Shown: piece after piece, positions 56,601-64,000 of the stretch | How the letters are laid out: every line of letters starts with the position of its first letter | Numbering within the stretch: the stretch's first letter is position 1 | DNA from: Tribonema minus | Taxonomy: Eukaryota; Sar; Xanthophyceae; Tribonematales; Tribonemataceae | Reading direction: 5' to 3' | Length of the DNA stretch: 64,000 nt | Assembly (NCBI GenBank): GCA_017506865.1 | Contig: JAFCMP010000511.1 | Coordinates: 682,001 to 746,000 of the forward strand | Translations under genes and position numbers: made by a program | Notes under the pieces: model-generated | Told to the model about the DNA's origin: nothing | The model's database searches: none | What the model saw: only the letters and a program-made list of their open reading frames with translations

Positions 56601-57069
56601 CAACACAATGCAGCGCCAGCTACGCTGAGCCGAAATGCCGTCGCCGGTAGCGCGCACAGCACGCTCACTCACCGGCATTCTTCTGCTGATGCCCCGCACG
56701 ATGTGCACCCCTCCGGGCAGCAGGCCGTGCCGTCCTGCAAGTACAAGAGCAGAGCATCGGGTTAGCATTAGTGCAATGAGCGCTTAGGCGCACGAGTAAG
56801 CCAACTGCTGCTGCACGCAGGCTTGGAGCCACTTCGGCGCCGGACGCAGCATGCTAGCCGTGCGCGCAAGATGCGAGCCGGTGCCCCCGTGCACAACGCG
56901 ACACCTTGGGAGGCTCCGCACATCACGTGGCAATTGCGCAAGCTGCTGCACTGCGCAACATCCGCGCCACACCATCTACCTGGCTGAGTACTCCTCTTGC
57001 GCACTCCGTAGTCGCTGCCACTGCTGCCAGCAGCAGCCATGCTGCTGCGAACACTGCTGCGCACTTCAT
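53638..57069 (-). CDS. Secreted GH26-like glycosidase (beta-mannanase type) with two Cys-rich modules, ten exons
   Basis: Exons 57069-56980, 56734-56673, 56510-56182, 56028-55851, 55719-55483, 55318-55215, 54998-54802, 54589-54483, 54227-54082, 53816-53638 join with consistent phases into 542 aa. Residues 1-22 are a signal peptide (MKCAAVFAAAWLLLAAVAAT). Two similar Cys-rich modules follow (CCPEGCTSCG..ECC..PPCTL and CCPQGCSRC..KCCG..APCIL), separated by a very basic Arg/Lys linker. The catalytic part has GH26 landmarks: IYLRPLHELN with the likely acid/base Glu (~331), WYNWG, a strand ending in YVGDEYVDQVCVSAYN, and MCIAEMSS with the likely nucleophile Glu (~442), then the VNWFFED strand. Family members cut beta-mannans or related glucans. 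Substrate here is unknown. Introns are short (100-260 bp) and free of the exon-edge copies seen elsewhere. Confidence 0.82.
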
Positions 57070-58385
57070 CCTCGCCGTCTCCTTCGCCTGATGCTGCGCC
57101 TTGGGGTTGGATGGCGTGTAGAATGCACACACACACGGAGCCTTTGCGCAAGGCTGGTTGCGAAATGAGGTTGGCTCCGGCGAAGCTGCCGAAGTGGAGG
57201 GACCTCAAATTGCTGTTGCTTTCGAAAGGTTTGCGGCAGAGACAACGGAAACTTCACTTCTGCACCGAAAAATGAGCAAAAATCTGGAGATGAGCACTGC
57301 CCCCCAGCAAAGTTGGTTTGAATTCGGGCCCCGGACGCAGGTGCACACAGATATGCCGATGTGCATCGCCACCCCGGAGATGAGCTCGAGGGACGTCCCA
57401 CGCATATACAGTACATGACGCACGGCGTCCGCAGCTTTCGAGAGTTCACGCTGCACGCGCCATCCCTTCAGTGTCAATCAACCCGGTGCGAGAGAGAGGC
57501 GTTGTGTACATCACAACGCACGGTCTTTGTGTAGACAGCATCTCTGCATGCAATCGAGCGACATTCACAGGTGCCATCGTAAAGTTCACAGAGTATCCTC
57601 AGCGATGCAACGCGATGTAATGTGGCGGTACGCACGCAGGCAGCATGAGCTGCGGCAGCAGCCATTACGGCGGCGGCGGCGGCCCCCTCACACGCCATCG
57701 TGTAACGGTTTTTCTTCCGTAAGTTGCAAACTCAGAGCTGTAGGGCTGTTCTGTTCTCAGTATGAACGATGTTCTGACCGGGCTTGGTGTTTCGGTTGGT
57801 CAAAACACATGCACGTTGTCGCTAATGCTCACGACCGCACGAAGGAGAGTTAATGCATCTAGGGCGCTTCAATGTCTGCCGTTCAAGCTGCAGCCTTGGA
57901 CAGCCTGAGGCCTTTGTGTGTTGTTGCCTTGACATCTTTCGTCCATCTGCAACGTGTGGGTTCATAAACCTGGATTTACTTTCGTGTTCCGATGGTCCAA
58001 GGGCGCTGGTGAGGGGTGAAGGGTGCGACAGCCTGAGAGTTCATGAGCCCTCCAGTAAGGAGCTTGCAATGGTGATCACAATCGATTGGTAGACAAGTAG
58101 CATCACATTTTATTTGATGCGTCCACATAGCCAGTGAACCTCTCTCACACACACTACTCGGTGGTGCACTGCCATCAGAACTGCATATGCACTTTGGCTA
58201 CATGTACGCGCCAAACACTGGCAGTACGTACCAACTGTGCGTCCAGGTGTTGTCGACACATGTGCATGTCGTACAGGTATGGCGTACTCTGGCCGTGTCA
58301 TGACACACATGGCAGAATCCAGGGGGGGGGGCACATGGAGGAGGACGTAGGGGAGGACCCCGAGATGCCATTTTGTTAGGATTGA
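57070..58385. other. Intergenic region upstream of the retroelement
   Basis: Contains the 5' flank of the GH26-like gene and whatever lies 5' of the retroelement coding part. No LTR pair can be tested because the right half of the element is outside the window. No earlier methyltransferase motifs (PCQ, ENV) were found here in any frame. A G tract lies at 58321-58331. Confidence 0.4.
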
Positions 58386-58388
58386 GCT

Positions 58389-59558
58389 TTGCACGAGCGG
58401 CTGAGAGCACTTCTTGCTGCGGAAAAAGGGGTGGAGGGATATCAGAGCGTTGCTGACGCCATCAGCGCGCATGACCGCCCATATTTTCGTTTTTGCGCGC
58501 GCAACACCAAAGCGCCAGAGATTTTAGATACAACGCAGCCATGCCCCACGCTGAGAGGATCAGTATGGCGGCAACCGCACGCAGGGTCAGACAGCACAAC
58601 CGGCTCCTTACGACACAACCCTGCAAACGCAACAGAGGACCCAGATGAGGTGGCGGCGGCAACGCAACTCACGTGGGGGGAGTTACTGGCGGTCAGCACG
58701 TTCTCTACGTACAACTGGCCAGAGCCACAGCGCGGCGATCACAAAGCCAATATGCAAATGCTGGCAAATGCGGTACCGCCGCGCATGGCTCACTACGTCT
58801 GGGAAGCTCTGTTCAGAGCGGGCGCACTGCACCTGGTGGGGTCGCAGCAGCAGCGCAGAGGCTCAACGGCATCAACCTCACACGCTGACATAGCGGCAGA
58901 GCTAGATGCGCAGGACGCGCAACTGCAGGCGGTGCAGTTGCGGCGCGTTGCTGCAGCACGCGAGTTACAGCAGTCGCCAGCGGTGGTGGAGGCGGCGGTG
59001 GATGTGAAGCTCGCATTAGCAGCCCTAGCTGAGCACTGCCCTAAGTGGGCGGCAGCTTACAGCACTTGCTGGGGCACTTTGCTCTTGACACAGCAGCAAC
59101 GCTACATCGACGAGCGAGCTGCCGGCAACAACGCTGCTGCAGGCACAGTGGAGCCAGTAGCAGAATTCAGAGCGCACAATCAACAGCGCCGAGGGTTCGA
59201 CATGAACGGCACAGCTGCAGATACAGCCGAACGGCTGGAGCGGTTAGCTCTAGCAGACATTGGGCGGATGCGTGCAGCTCACAAAGCGCGCGCAGCCACA
59301 ACTGTTGGCGGCGAACAGATGAGCTCAACTTCAACTTCACCTGCCTTCAGCTCTGGCAGAAAGAGCTTCGAGCGCGACGAGTCAGCAGCAGGGGCAACCG
59401 CAACTTCAACGGATCAACCAGATATAGCAACAAACGGCAAGCGCAAGCGCACGGAGGCGGAGGCAGAGGCTGCGCGCGCGACGCTCCGGCGACGCTGCGC
59501 GCCAAGCTGGCGCCAGTACTCACGCCGGCGGTGCGGAAACAAGCTTGCATCGCGATGA
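58389..59558 (+). CDS. C5 cytosine DNA methyltransferase-like C-terminal fragment in the retroelement
   Basis: A frame of 390 codons opens just after a TGA at 58383; it has no ATG at its start (the first codon is TTG). Residues ~30-65 read like the target-recognition region of C5 methyltransferases (..DTTQPCPTLRGS..). Residues ~95-140 match the motif IX-X area: LTWGELLAVSTFSTYNWPEP and then QMLANAVPPRMAHYVWEAL, equivalent to RE-A-LQ-FP..Y and GNAVPP. The catalytic PCQ and ENV motifs are missing, so the enzyme is truncated on its 5' side. After ~residue 150 the protein is Ala/Gln-rich, and KRKR lies near the end. Reading then appears to shift frame near 59480 into the RT frame, where TLR is shared by both. 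Cytosine-methyltransferase-carrying retrotransposons are known from a few algae and dinoflagellates. Confidence 0.58.
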   Translation: MHERLRALLAAEKGVEGYQSVADAISAHDRPYFRFCARNTKAPEILDTTQPCPTLRGSVWRQPHAGSDSTTGSLRHNPANATEDPDEVAAATQLTWGELLAVSTFSTYNWPEPQRGDHKANMQMLANAVPPRMAHYVWEALFRAGALHLVGSQQQRRGSTASTSHADIAAELDAQDAQLQAVQLRRVAAARELQQSPAVVEAAVDVKLALAALAEHCPKWAAAYSTCWGTLLLTQQQRYIDERAAGNNAAAGTVEPVAEFRAHNQQRRGFDMNGTAADTAERLERLALADIGRMRAAHKARAATTVGGEQMSSTSTSPAFSSGRKSFERDESAAGATATSTDQPDIATNGKRKRTEAEAEAARATLRRRCAPSWRQYSRRRCGNKLASR

Positions 59559-61486
59559 TAGCTACCGCCGCGGCAGCCCTAGGGGTAGAGGTCACGGGGG
59601 ACGCTGCTCAGGCAGCAACACTATTGCACTGTGGGTGGTCGTTAGGCCTGTTTGGCCAAGCGCCGCCTGCAGAAAAGTTAGAAGCTCCTCTGGGGGAGGC
59701 GGTGAGCAGGGATCCTGCGGTGCAGGAGGTCTTGGAGCATGCACGGCGGGTGCTGCTGCCACACCTGCGCAAGGTCAATGTGGAGATCGAGGGCTGGACG
59801 GCAGATCAGGTCGCCCGCCTAATCATCTCACTGCAGCACTACGCAGCAGACTTCAGCAAGGACAAGTGGGACCTAGGGTACTGCAAAACCCTCCCATTTC
59901 GCATAGTACTACGAGACGGCGCTCACCCCGTAGCAGATCGGCCATACCGTTACAGCCCACAGATGACAGCGCTCATCCGGGTTGAGGTGGACAAGCTGCT
60001 CGCGGCGGGCATCATCAGACCGTCACAGTCAGAATGGAGCTCACCGGTTGTCGGGGTGATGAAACCTGACGGCACGGCGCGCATAACGGTCAACTACAGG
60101 CGGCTCAACGCAATGAGCATCATCCCAAAGGTCCCGATCCCCATGATTGAGGACATCTTCAACGCGCTAGGCGGCGCCCAGAAATTTCTGGGCATAGACA
60201 TCAGCGGAGCCTTCTTTGTGTCGGCACTCGATCAGTCAACAATTCCGCTGACCGCCATGGCAACGTCATTCGGCTTATACGAGTGGACAAGGTGCCCGCA
60301 GGGCGCAGCTGGCGCTCCTGGGCACTTCACGTGGCTCATGGAGATGGTGCTACAGGGGCTAGACAGAGTGCAGTTGTTCATTGATGACGTCATAGTGCAC
60401 TCCCCGGACGTCGACACCCACATAGCAGACCTCCAAGCGCTGATGGAGAGAATGCGCAAGCACGGCATCAAGCTGGCTCCGGCAAAGATGCACATTGGAT
60501 GCACACGCATCAAATTCCTGGGTCACATAGTGGAGACCAACGGCATTCGGCCTGACCCAGAAAAGGTTTCAGCATTGTTGGACATGCCCATACCCGAGGA
60601 CTTTTCGGCTCTTCGGAGCTGGCTAGGGCTGGCCAACTACTATCGGCGGTTTGTGAAGAACATGGCGGAGGTGATAGCGCCGCTGACGGCGCTCATGTCA
60701 AAAGACGTGCCGTTTGTGATGAGCGCTGCTGAGTTGGCCGCCATCGAGGCGGTCAGCATGGCACTTTCACTTCATGCACTTATGGTCTACCCTGATCATG
60801 TGGCCGCAGCCAGCGGCGAACGTCCTTTCATCCTAGCAACAGACGCGTCCAAGCTCGGGTTTGGCGCAGTAGTGTCGCAGTCAGATGTGCGCGGGGTCGA
60901 GCATCCCATAGCGTTTGCCAGCCGGGCAACGCTCAAGCATCAGAAGAACTGGACAACCACAGATTTGGAGGCGGGAGCGGTAGTGTTCGGCGTCAAGAAG
61001 TTCAGACACATCTTGTGGGGCACCCCATTCGTCATCGACACAGATCACAGAGCACTGTTGTGGCTGGAGAGCTGCAAGGACAAGACAGCGCGACTTGCGC
61101 GCTGGTTTGAATTCCTAGGGGCTTTCCCACACACCATCAGGTACAAAGCAGGGGAGCGCAACGGCAATGCAGATGGGTTCAGCCGGAACTTTATGCCCTC
61201 TACAGCAGCAGATGCGGCCGAGGAGGCTGCAGATGAGCTGCTGGAGGCATACACTGTCAGAGTCACCGCGGACCCACAACGACACGATGCCATGTGCCAA
61301 CTGGCGGCACGCATGTTGGAAGATCTGTGCACTAAGATACACACGTGCATGGAACTTGACAGCGACGACGGCGACGGCAATTTGGCGCGCATGGCTCAGC
61401 GGCATCCCGACTGGGGGAATGGTCGCGATTCAACAAGCGCATCGGCGGCGCAGAGCGCCCCGGAGTTACCCACATGCATGTGGTGA
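59045..61486 (+). CDS. Retroelement reverse transcriptase and RNase H
   Basis: The open frame is 813 codons, but the first ~145 only overlap the methyltransferase frame; element protein likely begins near 59480. Visible RT motifs: FRIVLRDGAHPVADRPYRYS, IIRPSQSEWSSPVVGVMKPD, a LGIDISGAFF block, SFGLYEWTRCPQGAAGAP and the catalytic LFIDDVIVHS, followed by the connection (FLGHIV, LRSWLGLANYYRRFVKNM). RNase H follows: FILATDASKLGFGAVVSQ, LEAGAVVFGVKKFRHIL, IDTDHRALLWL. The enzyme copies element RNA into cDNA in cytoplasmic particles. The frame stops at 61486 just where a linker would lead to integrase; the continuing frame (THMHVVTRGGAY, 61474 onward) is offset. Confidence 0.9.
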   Translation: MGGSLQHLLGHFALDTAATLHRRASCRQQRCCRHSGASSRIQSAQSTAPRVRHERHSCRYSRTAGAVSSSRHWADACSSQSARSHNCWRRTDELNFNFTCLQLWQKELRARRVSSRGNRNFNGSTRYSNKRQAQAHGGGGRGCARDAPATLRAKLAPVLTPAVRKQACIAMIATAAAALGVEVTGDAAQAATLLHCGWSLGLFGQAPPAEKLEAPLGEAVSRDPAVQEVLEHARRVLLPHLRKVNVEIEGWTADQVARLIISLQHYAADFSKDKWDLGYCKTLPFRIVLRDGAHPVADRPYRYSPQMTALIRVEVDKLLAAGIIRPSQSEWSSPVVGVMKPDGTARITVNYRRLNAMSIIPKVPIPMIEDIFNALGGAQKFLGIDISGAFFVSALDQSTIPLTAMATSFGLYEWTRCPQGAAGAPGHFTWLMEMVLQGLDRVQLFIDDVIVHSPDVDTHIADLQALMERMRKHGIKLAPAKMHIGCTRIKFLGHIVETNGIRPDPEKVSALLDMPIPEDFSALRSWLGLANYYRRFVKNMAEVIAPLTALMSKDVPFVMSAAELAAIEAVSMALSLHALMVYPDHVAAASGERPFILATDASKLGFGAVVSQSDVRGVEHPIAFASRATLKHQKNWTTTDLEAGAVVFGVKKFRHILWGTPFVIDTDHRALLWLESCKDKTARLARWFEFLGAFPHTIRYKAGERNGNADGFSRNFMPSTAADAAEEAADELLEAYTVRVTADPQRHDAMCQLAARMLEDLCTKIHTCMELDSDDGDGNLARMAQRHPDWGNGRDSTSASAAQSAPELPTCMW

Positions 61487-61778
61487 CTCGCGGCGGTGCT
61501 TATGCGGCACCAGCCAGCCTGGCACTAGCGCTGGGGGGAGTGGCGGGTGCGAGTGAGGGCGCACTTGGTGGCGGTGTGCAGGGTGCGGCAGCGGCGGCGC
61601 GGCATGAAAGTGCTGCACCCGCCGTGGCCGCCAAGCAAACAGTCAACACTGCCGCAGCAGCGTTCAGCGCAGCAGCAGCAGCCAAGTCAACGACTGCCAC
61701 AGCGGCACACCCGTATACTGCAGCAGCGAGCAGCACCGCTGCCGCTGTGACTAAACGGGTGAGGTGGTATGATACAGC

Positions 61779-62786
61779 ATGGAGGCTGAGGCTCCCGCGG
61801 CCATGACAGCTACAGCGCATTCCGCAGCGGCAGGGGGGGGACAAGAGGCGGGTATGGCTGCTGTAGCCAAGCTCAAGGCAGTAGGTGACGCGGCGGCGGG
61901 GCGCTTTGGCGCTGCGCAAGCCAGCGGCACCATTGGCAGTTCGGCGGCGCAGCGCTCAGGCGCAGTGCCGCTTGACAGCATTCACGACGCGGCAGCGCGG
62001 CGCTCCGGCGCTGCGCAAGCCAGCGGCACCATTGGCAGTTCGGCGGCGCAGCGCTCAGGCGCAGTGCCGCTTGACAGCATTCACGACGCGGCAGCGCGGC
62101 GGTCCGGCGCTGCGCAAGCCAGCGGCACCATTGGCAGTTCGGCGGCGCAGCGCTCAGGCGCAGTGCCGCTTGACAACATTCCGGACACGGCAGCGCGGCG
62201 CTCCGGCGCAGCGCCGGCCAGCGACAGACCCAGCAGCAACGACGCAGCAGCGCAGCGCTCCGGCGCCGCGCAGCTTGGCGACACCGACGGCGCGGCCGCG
62301 CAGCGCCCTGGCGCAGCGCATCCCAGCAGCACGACTGGCGGCTCGGCAGCGCGGCACTTCGGTGCAGCGCAGCTCAGCGGCACCAACAGCGCGGCGGCGC
62401 AGTGCTCTGGCGCTGCGCAAGTCGCCACGGAGGCGGATATACTTGAAGGCCCGGAGGCACAGCCGCTTGGCGACATGTCTACAGCGGATTGGCGGGCAGC
62501 ACAAGACGCGGACGCATTTTGCGCAGCCATGATGGCGCATGTGGCGGACGCGCAGCAGTTGCCAACTGACAAAGCACTGCAGTCGCAGGTGAAACAGCAC
62601 CGCGCAGCTTGCAGCATGGAGTGGGCTGGGGGCGCAAAGCTGCTATGTCACAATGACATGAGCATGCTTGGGGGCGCTGGTTCACCCATGTTGGTGATAC
62701 CAAAGGCGCTGCGGAATCAAGTTCTGCATTGCCTACATGGTGAGGTGTGGGCGGGACACCAGGGGTTCGGCGCACAATGGAGTTAG
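61779..62786 (+). CDS. Retroelement linker with minisatellite and first half of the integrase zinc domain
   Basis: This frame (335 codons) starts MEAEAPAAMTATAHSAAAGG, is dominated by Ala/Ser/Gly repeats, then gives mixed sequence (MSTADWRAAQDADAFCAAMM, MLVIPKALRNQVLHCLHGE) with the HxxxxH-like H-GEVWAGH of the integrase H2C2 finger. It then stops at 62786, while the CxxC half lies in the next frame. It is therefore the middle of pol, not a separate gene. A single-base change near 62770 would rejoin it to the integrase. Confidence 0.7.
   Translation: MEAEAPAAMTATAHSAAAGGGQEAGMAAVAKLKAVGDAAAGRFGAAQASGTIGSSAAQRSGAVPLDSIHDAAARRSGAAQASGTIGSSAAQRSGAVPLDSIHDAAARRSGAAQASGTIGSSAAQRSGAVPLDNIPDTAARRSGAAPASDRPSSNDAAAQRSGAAQLGDTDGAAAQRPGAAHPSSTTGGSAARHFGAAQLSGTNSAAAQCSGAAQVATEADILEGPEAQPLGDMSTADWRAAQDADAFCAAMMAHVADAQQLPTDKALQSQVKQHRAACSMEWAGGAKLLCHNDMSMLGGAGSPMLVIPKALRNQVLHCLHGEVWAGHQGFGAQWS
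61890..62200 (+). repeat. 99-bp coding minisatellite, three copies
   Basis: Units repeat every 99 bp (CTGCGCAAG at 61912, 62011 and 62110) and encode a 33-residue period (RSGAAQASGTIGSSAAQRSG, then AVPLDSIHDAAA). Further degenerate partial units, AAQRSGAAQ-like, continue to about 62430. Confidence 0.93.
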
Positions 62787-64000
62787 TGCAGAGACATGGC
62801 TGGTGGCCGGGCTGGTCAGGCGATGCCACATTCTGGGCAGAAGAGCACTGCCTGCCATGTCAAGCACGCAAGGGCGGCAAGCGCAGCAGCATGCCCACCA
62901 TCTACAGGGAGCTGCCGCCGCATGCCTTTCACACGGTCTCAACAGACATCTTCGGCCCATTGCCGTTATCCAAGGAGGGGTATATGTACATACACGTATT
63001 CATCTGCCTACTTACAGGCCACGTGTCATTGTACGCGGTCAGGGCTGGGGAAAACACGGCAGTCACGGCAGCGGAGCTACTGGTAGACGAGTTCAGCACT
63101 CTATACGGCATGCCCCACAGTCTGCTCAGTGACAGAGGCAGCCAGTACACGGCGGATGTAGCGCGGGAGGTGTACCGCGCGATGGGCATCAGGAAACTCT
63201 ACACGGCCGCGTACCACCCACAGTGCAACGGCAGGGTGGAGCGCTTCATGCGCACGCTGGCACAGATGCTGGCAATGGCGGTCAGCGAGTCACATAGCGA
63301 CTGGGACAAGTGGCTTAAGCACGTTGCTTTTGCGCACAACTCTCATGTCAATCAGTCCACGGGATTGTCACCATTCATGTTGGTGATGGGGCGGGAGCCT
63401 AAGGTGGCTCTACACACGGTTTTGGGGGCAGTGCTCAGGGGTTCAGAGCCTGCCAGTCTCAGCGCAAGGGCCATAGTACATGATATGCAAGCGCGGCAGC
63501 GAGCTGCGTTCGAGCTGGTGTCCTGGCGCTCAGAGCTGAAGCGTGAGCGCATTGTGCGCAACAACGCCAAGCTAGCCGACACGTTCAACTTGCGCAATGA
63601 GGCGGAACGGGGGGATTTGGTGTGGGTTTACTCCCCACCATCAACACACAAGGCGGAATCGCGGGAGCTGTTTGGCGAGGGGTGGAAAGCAGTTCTCAAC
63701 AAGAAGCTGCTGGACTTGTGGGCGGGGCCCTACAAGGTTCTAGCAGTGGGGCCTATCTATGCGGGAAAGGAGCTGGTGCAATCTAATGTACTGCTCATTG
63801 ACGGGGCGGGCGGGCCAACGCGTGTGTCCACGTGGCGCACAAAGCGGTGTCGTGATCCGGGTGGTAGCAAATGTAAGCCGCAAGGATTACCAGGCGGATA
63901 CGCCCAGTACCTCCTCAGTCGCAATCTACTCGCGGCGCCAGCACCGGCTTCGCTCACAGCAGATGATGTCACATGGGCATCTGATCGACATGGGGTAGAG
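62777..64000 (+). CDS. Retroelement integrase (3' end outside the window)
   Basis: From the ATG at 62777 the frame is open to the last base (408 codons). It begins MELVQRHGWWPGW, gives the CLPCQ part of the zinc finger, then the DDE core: the first Asp in VSTDIFGPLP, the second in LLSDRGSQYT, and the Glu in YHPQCNGRVERFM, with STGLSPFMLVMGREP behind. The GPY/F module is visible as DLWAGPYKVLAVGP. A chromodomain cannot be judged because the window ends. The upstream His pair lies in the previous frame, so this copy cannot make a complete integrase without a frame change. Confidence 0.88.
   Translation, partial: MELVQRHGWWPGWSGDATFWAEEHCLPCQARKGGKRSSMPTIYRELPPHAFHTVSTDIFGPLPLSKEGYMYIHVFICLLTGHVSLYAVRAGENTAVTAAELLVDEFSTLYGMPHSLLSDRGSQYTADVAREVYRAMGIRKLYTAAYHPQCNGRVERFMRTLAQMLAMAVSESHSDWDKWLKHVAFAHNSHVNQSTGLSPFMLVMGREPKVALHTVLGAVLRGSEPASLSARAIVHDMQARQRAAFELVSWRSELKRERIVRNNAKLADTFNLRNEAERGDLVWVYSPPSTHKAESRELFGEGWKAVLNKKLLDLWAGPYKVLAVGPIYAGKELVQSNVLLIDGAGGPTRVSTWRTKRCRDPGGSKCKPQGLPGGYAQYLLSRNLLAAPAPASLTADDVTWASDRHGVE

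Larger units (their letters stand above)
58386..64000 (+). mobile_element. Ty3/gypsy retrotransposon with an upstream methyltransferase-like ORF (partial, frame-broken)
   Basis: Order on the plus strand: DNA methyltransferase-like C-terminus, reverse transcriptase, RNase H, an Ala-rich linker with a 99-bp minisatellite, the H2C2 zinc region, the integrase core and a GPY/F module, running off the window. RT before integrase and the GPY motif define Ty3/gypsy (Metaviridae) architecture. No gag-like zinc knuckle or aspartic protease motif was seen. At least three frame changes separate the parts, so this copy is probably inactive or carries base-call errors in repeats. Confidence 0.85.

Noticed and set aside
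58198-58386. Upstream half of the methyltransferase searched for in frames before 58386
   Set aside because: A YRYGV stretch near 58275 is faintly suggestive, but no PCQ or ENV motif and no continuous frame was found.
59045-59479. The first ~145 residues of the RT frame as a gag-like domain
   Set aside because: This part only overlaps the methyltransferase-like frame, is Ser/Arg/Cys-rich without zinc-knuckle spacing, and RT-related sequence starts only near 59480.

Overview
This is a nuclear window from a eukaryotic alga, most likely a photosynthetic stramenopile (ochrophyte). Genes are split by GT-AG introns whose reading phases can be followed by eye. One predicted plastid protein (19435-21631) has a signal peptide followed by an A-G-F cleavage context like the 'ASAFAP' motif of red-derived secondary plastids. 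A SHIPPO-repeat gene implies flagella or axonemal microtubules. TTAGGG-type telomere-like repeats are scattered through introns. The exact taxon is inference; no rRNA or organelle gene is present to fix it.

Layout. The left edge (1-1195, minus) is the 3' part of a non-LTR retrotransposon with a CCHC finger and restriction-like endonuclease. Then come a SHIPPO-repeat gene (2997-4394, minus) and, divergently, a small unknown gene (4690-5130, plus) that may be the first exon of a very large Armadillo-repeat gene (6326-15616, plus). A GH10 xylanase gene (16155-19397, minus) and a DUF2358-like plastid protein gene (19435-21631, plus) diverge from a 37-bp gap. A long minus-strand gene (22033-32045) joins a degenerate kinase fold, coiled coil and an FN3 domain. 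A ten-exon plus-strand gene (32265-43210) encodes a coiled-coil protein of about 1470 aa. On the minus strand follow an unrecognised five- or six-exon gene (44220-46572) and a two-exon histone-fold gene (47194-48526). After about 5 kb without a visible gene comes a ten-exon secreted GH26-like glycosidase gene with cysteine-rich modules (53638-57069, minus). The right edge (58386-64000, plus) is a frame-broken Ty3/gypsy retroelement preceded by a cytosine-DNA-methyltransferase-like ORF.

Main theme. Many introns and 3' flanks are built from tandem, decaying copies of the neighbouring exon edge, including its splice site. This is seen at more than ten places in seven genes. Added to it are dispersed AACTTC-type arrays, CCCTAA arrays and poly-C tracts, often next to 3' splice sites. 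Two short DNA transposons with inverted ends sit in introns. GH10 and GH26 enzymes probably act on wall or food polysaccharides; the other genes suggest cytoskeletal or scaffold roles. No operons, CRISPR arrays or tRNA/rRNA genes were seen. Exon coordinates were read by eye and may be off by a base or two.
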